From contig CBDBBV010000002.1 in assembly GCA_965203265.1 (NCBI GenBank), positions 868,001-932,000 on the forward strand: a DNA stretch of 64,000 nt. Reading direction: 5' to 3'. Under the pieces are notes generated by a model. The model ran no database searches. It saw only the letters and a list, made by a program, of their open reading frames with translations, and had not been told where the DNA came from. The position numbers and the translations under genes were made by a program. The DNA comes from JAHRAW01 sp965203265 (lineage in GTDB: Bacteria > Pseudomonadota > Gammaproteobacteria > Arenicellales > Poriferihabitantaceae). Numbering within the stretch: the stretch's first letter is position 1; each line of letters starts with the position of its first letter. Of this stretch, positions 44,961 through 51,476 are shown piece after piece.

Positions 44961-45674
44961 ATGCGCCTACCGGAATTGCGGCGGCTACTGCAAGAGCTGA
45001 ACGAAGTGGAGTTTGTGGAGTCGGAGCGAGCGGGGCCAACCGGAATCGGACACACGCTGGAAGAGTGGCTTGGCGTTTCCGAGAACAACCTGCCCATCCC
45101 GGACATCGGCGGCCGCGTGGAGATCAAGGCGACACGCCGCGCGGCCAACAAACTCATCACCCTATTCACATTCAATCGGGCGGTATGGAAGCACGCGCAA
45201 ACGGACATCATTCGCCGTTGGGGTTACCTGGACGAGAACCGGAGCCGCCCGGCACTCTACAGCACCGTATCGTCCAGCGCGCCGAATACTCAGGGCTTGC
45301 AGGTGGCCTTGCCGCCACAAGGCGATACACTATCCGTCATTCATGCAGAGAGTGGAGAGGTGTTGGCCTCTTGGGATCTGTTCCATATAGTCGGCAAGTT
45401 CATGACCAAGTTCGAGCGATTGCTACTGGTGCATGCGGATTCGCGCAAGACGGGACGGGTGGAAGAATTCCACTACAACACAGCCTACCTGTTGACGGAA
45501 CCAAGCGCGCAGACATTCCGCAACTGCTTCTTGTCCGGCAAGGCATTCATCGACATCCGAATGCACCAACCGCCAAGCGGATCGGTGCGCAATCACGGCA
45601 CTGCGTTTCGGGTGCATGAACACGACTTGCCTAGTTTGTTCGGGCGTATCGACAATTTGTTGGGGGGAGGATGA
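44961..45674 (+). CDS. MvaI/BcnI family restriction endonuclease
   Basis: The 237-residue product matches the MvaI/BcnI nuclease family: GPTGIGHTLEEWLGVSENN, then the active site D48 and E54-x-K56 in PIPDIGGRVEIKATRR. MvaI and BcnI are monomeric enzymes that cut CCWGG and CCSGG. A related CC-N-GG-type target is possible but unproven. ATG 44961 was used rather than the in-frame TTG at 44940, which lies inside the methylase gene. Confidence 0.85.
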   Translation: MRLPELRRLLQELNEVEFVESERAGPTGIGHTLEEWLGVSENNLPIPDIGGRVEIKATRRAANKLITLFTFNRAVWKHAQTDIIRRWGYLDENRSRPALYSTVSSSAPNTQGLQVALPPQGDTLSVIHAESGEVLASWDLFHIVGKFMTKFERLLLVHADSRKTGRVEEFHYNTAYLLTEPSAQTFRNCFLSGKAFIDIRMHQPPSGSVRNHGTAFRVHEHDLPSLFGRIDNLLGGG

Positions 45675-45800
45675 TGGAGAAGAAAGCGGTGTTGGAGAGG
45701 GGGGTTCGGGCGTAGGTCAAGCCGTGTCATCGAGATTGATGCGGTTTCGCTACATTCACCTCTCGCTTGAATTTTGTGGAAAACTATCTAGGAAGCAGTC

Positions 45801-46385
45801 ATGAATAATTCTGCACTAAAACCTGTTTTCCGTTACTTGGATTTTGTTATAAGGGATATAAGAATTCACGACCGTAAGCATGCGCGACCGGGACAAGTAG
45901 AATTTTCCGAATCGTACCCGTACAAACTTCAGGAAGACGTTTGCGTTCAAACAAAAATACAACATGGAAAAAGACTTATCACAGAGAATGAATTAGCTTC
46001 TTTAGACAAAAATGGATTGTTAAGAATTAAAAAGGGATTTATCTGGAATGGGGCAAATGTAATTCCCGACACGCGATCAAACATGTTTGCGGCACTTGTG
46101 CATGATGCCTTATACCAGATAATGCGAGATTATCAAGAGAATATGGGCGATATAGATAGAGAAGAGTTCAGGGAGAGCGCCGATAAACTTTTTCTTGAAC
46201 TTTGGATAAAGAATGGAGGAGGTTTTTTCGCAAAACGCTGCTACTCCATACTGAGACGTGCCGGTAGTCGTTATACATCGCGAAAAAGAAAGCCACCCCG
46301 TCGGAACCCTAATTCAAAACCCGTGGAAAAATGTTCTCCAGCTCAAGGATCGATAACATGCCCGCAAGCCGAAATTGCTGATTAG
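45801..46385 (+). CDS. DUF1353 family protein
   Basis: The 194-residue product has the DUF1353 core IKKGFIWNGANVIPDTRSNM followed by FAALVHDALYQIMRDYQ, where the His-Asp pair is conserved. DUF1353 proteins are common in phages and mobile regions and have unknown function. The C-terminus is basic and poorly ordered. The gene is AT-rich, begins behind AGGA, and follows the R-M pair by 126 bp, consistent with cargo in an accessory region. Confidence 0.72.
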   Translation: MNNSALKPVFRYLDFVIRDIRIHDRKHARPGQVEFSESYPYKLQEDVCVQTKIQHGKRLITENELASLDKNGLLRIKKGFIWNGANVIPDTRSNMFAALVHDALYQIMRDYQENMGDIDREEFRESADKLFLELWIKNGGGFFAKRCYSILRRAGSRYTSRKRKPPRRNPNSKPVEKCSPAQGSITCPQAEIAD

Positions 46386-46500
46386 ATAAAAGGGATGAGT
46401 TTTCCATATCGCGAATTTCATCCAATCCCCGATGGCGTTTCGTTTTCCGCAATTTTGCTATTTTCCCGTGGGGCGAGATGAATCTATAGCAGATTTCAGT

Positions 46501-47496
46501 TCACTTGTTCTCATCTCGTATTACGCGAAGGCCGTATTCAACAATCAATTTTGCAAACTGCTCACCATCGACCAATTCAATCGGGATGTTTTCCTCAACT
46601 TCATACTTCTCCGCCCTGATGGTCGCTTCATCACTGAATATCCCCGATGTGATCACCATTCCAAGTGTTACACGCTCTCCACCTTCCCTAATCCCGCGGA
46701 TCAGTTGGTCTACAACATCAGACCCCACTGGATAATCCGGTTGGAAATGCTTTGCCTGTATCCCTACCACATGTTGGAAAATACCCGCAACCGTAAAACG
46801 CGCATAGATATCAATACCTTTATCTTGCTTTCGCGAAACTCTCTCTGTTGAAACCGCGCCTAATCCACGAAACACCGTCTCGATCAGTTCTTCAAAACCA
46901 TATCCTTTCCCCTTCATTCGCCCGCTTCTCAATTCGTTAAGGGTCTGGTCTAGTAATTTGCGTTCCAAGTCATTTTCAAAGGATGGTATTTCATCCGATT
47001 TCGCTATGGATAAGCAATCATTGATTTGATCCAAGAGATCTGTCGCATACCCATTTGTTCCCCGTATCCCCATACGCGAGGTAAGCGCAGATTTTGCATA
47101 CACTCTGGGAATGGGGCTTTTGCCGTTCAACCACTCAACTGGACGTCGATACGCCGAGTCTTCGTCTACCTTGTTTTCATCATAGATGGCAGAACCTGTA
47201 ATCCTGCCAATATAGAAATTTGAGTAGTGGGGAACCACAACCAAATCATCGTTGTCCATGTCCCGAATAAAACGCCATAGATGTCCGCTTGCATTACCGG
47301 CTCCCCTGAGATTTTCATTCGATGGGTAGTACTTCTTCCTGACGATCTCCCGGAATTCTTCCCATTCAAGTTTTGGGTCAAGGAGACCTCCCGCCTCTGC
47401 CCACCCAATAATCAGTTGATTTGCCTCTAAAGCCTCTTCGACACGATCAATCCCGCTTGGCGCGATGCGCTGTATAAATGCCTGCTGTTTCTTCAT
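46501..47496 (-). CDS. Mrr-like restriction endonuclease
   Basis: The product from ATG 47496 is 331 residues, behind a GAGGGTGG Shine-Dalgarno; a TTG just before it is also in frame. The N-terminal part (GHLWRFIRDMDNDDLVVVPH, then NFYIGRITGSAIYDE) looks like the PUA/EVE-like sensor domain of Mrr-type proteins. The C-terminal domain is a PD-(D/E)XK nuclease: GYGFEELIETVFRGLGAVST, GIDIYARF and VVGIQAKHFQ carry the catalytic D and Q-x-K. Such enzymes usually cut modified DNA and need no methylase partner. An IS has landed just upstream of its start region. Confidence 0.8.
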   Translation of the reverse strand: MKKQQAFIQRIAPSGIDRVEEALEANQLIIGWAEAGGLLDPKLEWEEFREIVRKKYYPSNENLRGAGNASGHLWRFIRDMDNDDLVVVPHYSNFYIGRITGSAIYDENKVDEDSAYRRPVEWLNGKSPIPRVYAKSALTSRMGIRGTNGYATDLLDQINDCLSIAKSDEIPSFENDLERKLLDQTLNELRSGRMKGKGYGFEELIETVFRGLGAVSTERVSRKQDKGIDIYARFTVAGIFQHVVGIQAKHFQPDYPVGSDVVDQLIRGIREGGERVTLGMVITSGIFSDEATIRAEKYEVEENIPIELVDGEQFAKLIVEYGLRVIRDENK

Positions 47497-47540
47497 CAAA
47501 CCACCCTCACTTGTACTAAAATTTCAAGAATTAGTAGTCT

Positions 47541-47555
47541 ACGTTAAGTTAACGT
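47541..47555. promoter_or_regulatory. Palindrome upstream of the Mrr-like gene
   Basis: ACGTTAAGTTAACGT is a perfect inverted repeat with 7-bp arms, about 45 bp upstream of the Mrr-like ATG and 15 bp from the IS end. It is a plausible operator for control of the nuclease gene, but no regulator gene is seen nearby. Confidence 0.35.
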
Positions 47556-47560
47556 CGATT

Positions 47561-48532
47561 TCAACCATCTGTACGATGCCAATACATTCTGGACTCCGGA
47601 TGGTTTTCCGCGAGGAACTGCACGGGGGAGCGGAATTGCAGTGAGGCGTGGGGGCGGCGGGTGTTGTATTTTTCTAGGTAATCCAACAGGCGCTGGTTGA
47701 AAGCAACGCGGTCGGTGAGTAGCAGGTCTTCCTCGTAATCCACGAAATCCTCCTGAATGGTGCGGTTGAAGCGTTCCACGATGGCGTTCATTTTAGGCGA
47801 TCTCGGATAGGTGTATGCGTGCGTCCAGCCCCTTTCTTTCGCAAACTGGTCGAACGCCCCGGCGAACTCCGAGCCGTTGTCGGTCAGGACGTTCTCAATG
47901 GGAAACGGAAACATCGCTTCGACCAATTCGGCGAATCGGGCGGCGTTTTTACTCGATGCGCTTTCGGGGCAGATGGCCACAGACAAGCGGGTGGCGTGGT
48001 CGATGGCAACGATCAGGTATCGCCGCACGCCATCTATGTGCCGCACAATGGTGTCGAAGGCAACGCAACGGCCGGGGATGGTGGTGCGCCGGATGGCGCG
48101 GCTAAGTCGTTGTTTTATCTGGCGTGTGAATGCTTTGAGCCGGCCGTAGCGGGTGATATTCGCCGGAGCGATGCGCAGTCGATCCGGCTGGTCGGCGATG
48201 ATGCGTCCGAGGGTGCGAGCGCTTGGGCATTTCATCCTGTTTTCCGCGCACCACTTAGCCAGATGCACGCGCAGGGCTTCTCCGGCGATATTGGGAAACT
48301 CGCGGCGCAACTTTCGCATTTGCTCAATCAGGGCGCGCGGATAATTGCGCCGCCGCACGCGAAGCGGCTTGGTAGTGCGATTGGTGAGCGCCGCCACGCC
48401 GCCCTGCTGATACGCCTTGCGCCACGCATACAGCGTGCTGCGACTGACCTGAAAGGCCGTCATAGTTGCGTGAATGTCGTGTTCGCGCCATACTTCGAGG
48501 GCGCGGAGTTTGACTTCGGTCGACTGGCTCAT
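47561..48532 (-). CDS. IS481-like transposase
   Basis: The 323-residue transposase starts at ATG 48532 behind GGAGG. It has an N-terminal helix-turn-helix (TMTAFQVSRSTLYAWRKAYQ) and an rve catalytic core with D in GRCVAFDTIV, D in VLTDNGSEFAGAFDQF and E in MNAIVERFNRTIQEDF. The reading frame leaves the element at its left end: the last codons before the stop and the TGA itself (47561-47563) lie outside the inverted repeat, so the stop is supplied by the target DNA. All three catalytic residues are intact, so the element may still be active. Confidence 0.85.
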   Translation of the reverse strand: MSQSTEVKLRALEVWREHDIHATMTAFQVSRSTLYAWRKAYQQGGVAALTNRTTKPLRVRRRNYPRALIEQMRKLRREFPNIAGEALRVHLAKWCAENRMKCPSARTLGRIIADQPDRLRIAPANITRYGRLKAFTRQIKQRLSRAIRRTTIPGRCVAFDTIVRHIDGVRRYLIVAIDHATRLSVAICPESASSKNAARFAELVEAMFPFPIENVLTDNGSEFAGAFDQFAKERGWTHAYTYPRSPKMNAIVERFNRTIQEDFVDYEEDLLLTDRVAFNQRLLDYLEKYNTRRPHASLQFRSPVQFLAENHPESRMYWHRTDG

Positions 48533-48662
48533 GTGTGCCTCCTTCATTCCCAAAGAAGCAACATGATACATCCCGCGCACGCGGAAGCCGACACGCTGAA
48601 TCAGCATGTCGGCTTCCCTTTTTCCGACAGCCAAAAGTCCAGAATGTTTCTGGCATTATGCA
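47570..48662 (-). mobile_element. IS481-like insertion sequence with imperfect terminal inverted repeats and 5-bp target duplication
   Basis: The ends are TGTACGATGCCAATACATT (47570 on) and, read inward from 48662, TGCATAATGCCAGAAACATT; both continue CTGGACT. Directly outside are CCATC at 47565-47569 and CCATC at 48663-48667, a 5-bp target-site duplication. The element is 1093 bp with a single transposase gene. It sits between the Mrr-like gene and a dead copy of a small gene family. Confidence 0.8.
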
Positions 48663-48691
48663 CCATCATGCACCGCCAAACTAAGTAATCC

Positions 48692-48916
48692 ATATCAATC
48701 GATAGAACCATCTACAAATACCGCTTCAAACTCGGCAACAAAATCATCCACACCGGTATCGTAAACGATATAGACCGGCGCGAGATTGAACACATGCGCG
48801 AGATCGGATGGAGCAAGAGACCCATCAAACAATCAGGCACTCACATCACCTATGACGCCTTGCTGGAATGGGAGAAGGAGCCAGTCCCAAAAGGCAAACC
48901 GGTACGCAAGGAATAG
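48692..48916 (+). pseudogene. Copy 1 of a small GIY-YIG-like gene family, start codon lost
   Basis: It reads IDRTIYKYRFKLGNKIIHTG, then IVNDIDRREIEHMREIGWSK, and ends KGKPVRKE with TAG at 48914-48916. This is clearly homologous to the two genes at 49519 and 49791. Where they have ATG CCA ATC GAT, this copy has ATA TCA ATC GAT, so the start codon is gone and an in-frame TAA lies just upstream. The IS end is 30 bp away. Confidence 0.6.
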
Positions 48917-49004
48917 CCCTTGACTTTCACTCCCACGGATGGGAAATTCACCCCCTCGGCAATGAGGCGACCGGAAAATCGCCTCCTACTACTCGCTCAA
49001 TAGG

Positions 49005-49532
49005 ATGGAACCAATGGATACTAGCGATTTACCAATTATCGACCTACCGACTTTGCGCCGGGATTTATATTTCGTAATGGGCCTGCTTTTAGCCGACAAA
49101 TTTGTGGCCAAAATTGAAAATGTGAGCATTTGGACAAAGCCATTCTACGAAACCGAGGTAACAAAATTGTTGCTCTGGGTGGCAACGGCCAGTCGTAACC
49201 TGCTGGATTGGTCGGACGACAAAAATTGCGATTATGCTGATCGATATTGCGGAGAATATTGGAAAGATTTTGCAGATAAAACAGAGGGAAAATTGACATT
49301 CAGGCAGGCTTGCAATTCGGCTATTCATGCCAAAGATATTGTGCTGTACAAGATTCCAGAACAAGAATTAGAGAAAACGGATTCGTACGATCAAGTGTAC
49401 CTTGACAGGCTCACAATCAGTGGAGAATATCGGGGAAAGATAACTCGCGCCCAACTTGATATAATCCGCTTTCTGCAAATAGCAGACCTTTTAATCAACC
49501 TTTTCGAGGGAAATGACCATGCCAATCGATAG
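49005..49532 (+). CDS. Hypothetical protein, mostly helical
   Basis: The 175-residue product (ATG 49005; ATG 49014 is an alternative) has no recognised domain. It is probably helical (DLYFVMGLLLADKFVAKIEN, TKLLLWVATASRNLLDW) with an acidic, AT-rich coding bias unlike its neighbours. CNSAIHAKDIVLYKIPE and RFLQIADLLINLFEG are notable stretches. It lies between copies 1 and 2 of the small gene family and overlaps the start of copy 2, as if inserted between repeat units. Confidence 0.6.
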   Translation: MEPMDTSDLPIIDLPTLRRDLYFVMGLLLADKFVAKIENVSIWTKPFYETEVTKLLLWVATASRNLLDWSDDKNCDYADRYCGEYWKDFADKTEGKLTFRQACNSAIHAKDIVLYKIPEQELEKTDSYDQVYLDRLTISGEYRGKITRAQLDIIRFLQIADLLINLFEGNDHANR

Positions 49533-49743
49533 AATCATTTACAAATACCACTTCAAACTCGGCAACAAAATCGTCCGCACCGGTATCACCAATGACATCG
49601 ACCGGCGCGAGATTGAACTCAAGCGCGAGCCGGGATGGAGCAAGGGGCACATCAAACAGGTGGGCTTCCGCTCCACCTACGACGCCGCCATCGCATGGGA
49701 GCAGGAACAGGCTAAAAAAGGCAAGCCGGTATTCCGGGACTAG
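49519..49743 (+). CDS. Small GIY-YIG-like protein, copy 2
   Basis: The 74-residue product begins MPIDRIIYKYHFKLGNKIVR, then TGITNDIDRREIELKREPGW, and ends AWEQEQAKKGKPVFRD. The spacing of IY, RTG and the conserved Arg resembles a minimal GIY-YIG nuclease-like fold, but the catalytic Glu/Asn part is not evident, so enzymatic activity is uncertain. An ATG at 49513 in the same frame is possible; 49519 matches copy 3. A GAGG Shine-Dalgarno precedes it. Confidence 0.55.
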   Translation: MPIDRIIYKYHFKLGNKIVRTGITNDIDRREIELKREPGWSKGHIKQVGFRSTYDAAIAWEQEQAKKGKPVFRD

Positions 49744-49790
49744 TCCCTTCTCCCACCAATGGGAAATTTACTCTTTCTGAGGGAAATGCC

Positions 49791-50015
49791 ATGCCAACCG
49801 ATAGAATCATCTACAAATACCACTTCAAACTCGGCAACAAAATCGTCCGCACCGGCCTCACCACTGACCTAGATTGGTGCGAAATTGAACTCAAGCGCCA
49901 GCCGGGATGGAGCAAGGGGCACATCAAACAGGTGGGCTTCCGCTCCACCTACGACGCCGCCATCGCCTGGGAGCAGGAACAAGCCAGAAACGGCAAGCCG
50001 GTATTCAGGGACTAG
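49791..50015 (+). CDS. Small GIY-YIG-like protein, copy 3
   Basis: The 74-residue product is almost the same as copy 2, with a few changes (for example TGLTTDLDWCEIELKRQPGW in place of TGITNDIDRREIELKREPGW). The Arg that copy 2 has after DID is Trp-Cys here, so one of the two may be losing function. It is preceded by GAGGGAAATGCC. The upstream and downstream spacers are repeats of each other. Confidence 0.55.
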   Translation: MPTDRIIYKYHFKLGNKIVRTGLTTDLDWCEIELKRQPGWSKGHIKQVGFRSTYDAAIAWEQEQARNGKPVFRD

Positions 50016-50018
50016 CCC

Positions 50019-50507
50019 TTGATCTCCCCCCACGGATGGGACACCCACTCCCGAGGAAACGAGTCCATCGCGGCCCACCGCAAAACCGCCTTCCTCTGCT
50101 CCCGCGACTACCCAGCCTCAGCGGTTCTACGCATCTACGATTGGGCACGAGACATGCGCGCAAGCGGCGAGTGCGTCATCTCCGGCTTCCATTCCGCCCT
50201 CGAGCGCGATGTATTGGACATTCTCATCATCGGCAACCAGCCGCTCATTCTCGCCGCCGCGCGTGGGTTGCCGAAGCGTCATCCCCCCGCCGTGCGCCGC
50301 GCCTTGGATGAGGGGCGGTTGCTGATTATCAGCCCCTTCCCCGACTCCGTCACCCGCATCACCGCCGCCACCGCTCGCATGCGCAATCGCTTCATGCTTG
50401 CCTTCGCCGATCGCATCGTAGTCGGTTATGCCAGCCCGAACGGCACCCTCGCCCAAGCATTGGCCGCCGCCCCCACGGGTAAGTCAATCATCCGGCTGGT
50501 CGATTAG
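50019..50507 (+). CDS. DprA/SMF-like Rossmann-fold protein
   Basis: The product (162 residues from TTG 50019) reads RKTAFLCSRDYPASAVLRIY, CVISGFHSALERDVLDILII, QPLILAAARGLPKRHPPAV and RLLIISPFPD, then ADRIVVGYASPNGTLAQALA. This pattern belongs to stand-alone DNA-processing-protein-A-like proteins (SLOG/Rossmann group), which may bind nucleotides or single-stranded DNA. There is no ATG: the N-terminal part lies in the repeat spacer of the upstream array, so the original start may have been lost or a TTG is used. Confidence 0.65.
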   Translation: MISPHGWDTHSRGNESIAAHRKTAFLCSRDYPASAVLRIYDWARDMRASGECVISGFHSALERDVLDILIIGNQPLILAAARGLPKRHPPAVRRALDEGRLLIISPFPDSVTRITAATARMRNRFMLAFADRIVVGYASPNGTLAQALAAAPTGKSIIRLVD

Positions 50508-50546
50508 GCCAGAGAGAGGGCGCAATCCCGGCGCCCCGCCCTACCC

Positions 50547-51149
50547 TCACCCCTGCACCACCCGCCGATCCGAAAAAGCCTGATTCAGCGTCCCCGCATC
50601 CATATATTCCAGCTCCCCCCCCATGGGCATACCCCGCGCCAGCCGCGTCACCTTGATGCCGCTCGGTTGCATCAAGTCGATGATGAAGTCGGCGGTGGCT
50701 TGTCCCTCGGCGGTGAGGTTGGTGGCGAGGATGATTTCTTCCACCGAGTCGGCCTTCACCAACTCCAGCAGGCGGTCGATGCCCAGTTGCGCCGGGCCGA
50801 TGTCGTCCAGCGGGGAGAGGCGTCCCATCAGCACGAAATACATCCCCTGATAGGCGCCGGCCTGTTCGATGGCCTCCACATCCGCCGGAGTTTCGACTAT
50901 GCACAGTTGGGTGGCGTCCCGTTTGGCCGAGGAGCAGATCGGGCATTTTTCCGTTTCGCTGAAGTTGTTGCAGCGGCGGCAGTGGTTGATGCGCGCCAGC
51001 GCTTGGCCGATCGCCTCGCCGATCTGTCGGGCGCCTTCGCGGTCGCGTTCCAGCAGGTGGAAGGCCATGCGTTGCGCCGACTTCGGCCCGACGCCGGGCA
51101 GTCGCCGCAGGGCTGATTTGAGCGCCTCGACGGCGCGCGGGTCGGCCAT
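50547..51149 (-). CDS. recR: Recombination mediator RecR
   Basis: RecR works with RecO/RecF to load RecA on gapped DNA. The 200-residue product has the helix-hairpin-helix (ALRRLPGVGPKSAQRMAFHL), the zinc finger CRRCNNFSETEKCPIC, and the TOPRIM domain (LCIVETPADVEAIEQAG, then ATNLTAEGQATADFIIDLM). It follows ybaB by 6 bp in the dnaX-ybaB-recR operon. Confidence 0.96.
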   Translation of the reverse strand: MADPRAVEALKSALRRLPGVGPKSAQRMAFHLLERDREGARQIGEAIGQALARINHCRRCNNFSETEKCPICSSAKRDATQLCIVETPADVEAIEQAGAYQGMYFVLMGRLSPLDDIGPAQLGIDRLLELVKADSVEEIILATNLTAEGQATADFIIDLMQPSGIKVTRLARGMPMGGELEYMDAGTLNQAFSDRRVVQG

Positions 51150-51155
51150 TTACCG

Positions 51156-51476
51156 TTACAGCGGCAGGTTGAGGCCGGGGATGTTCAGCCCGGCGGTCAG
51201 GCCGCCCATCTTTTCCTGCGTCGCCTGCTCGACCTTGCGCACCGCGTCGTTGATCGCGGCGGCCACCAAGTCTTCGAGCACCTCGCGATCGTCGCTCATC
51301 AGCGCCGGGGCGATCTCGATTCTGCGCACATCGTGGCGGCAGGTCATGGTAACGCTGACCATGCCGCCGCCGGATTGCCCGCGCACCTCGGTGTTGGCCA
51401 GTTCCTCTTGCGCCTTTCGCATGTTCTCCTGCATGGCTTGCGCCTGCTTCATGATGTTGCCGATTCCGCCGTTCAT
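51156..51476 (-). CDS. ybaB: Nucleoid-associated protein YbaB/EbfC
   Basis: YbaB is a small dimeric DNA-binding protein. From ATG 51476 the product is 106 residues with the helix GIGNIMKQAQAMQENMRKAQ, the sheet region GMVSVTMTCRHDVRRIEIAP and a C-terminal glycine/leucine tail. Its ATG overlaps the dnaX stop (ATGA), as is usual for dnaX-ybaB. Confidence 0.95.
   Translation of the reverse strand: MNGGIGNIMKQAQAMQENMRKAQEELANTEVRGQSGGGMVSVTMTCRHDVRRIEIAPALMSDDREVLEDLVAAAINDAVRKVEQATQEKMGGLTAGLNIPGLNLPL

Larger units (their letters stand above)
49503..50067 (+). repeat. Tandem duplication of a small gene with its spacer
   Basis: Two units about 272 bp apart (ATGs at 49519 and 49791) are nearly identical in the coding part. 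They are separated by a recurring spacer containing CCCA-CGGATGGGA-like sequence (48917-48968, 49744-49790, 50016-50067). With the dead copy at 48692 there are three units, so the array grew by tandem duplication and was later split by the 49005 gene. Confidence 0.7.

Noticed and set aside
48663..50067. CRISPR array (repeats around 49-50 kb)
   Set aside because: The units are about 272 bp long and protein-coding with few copies, unlike CRISPR repeats and spacers.
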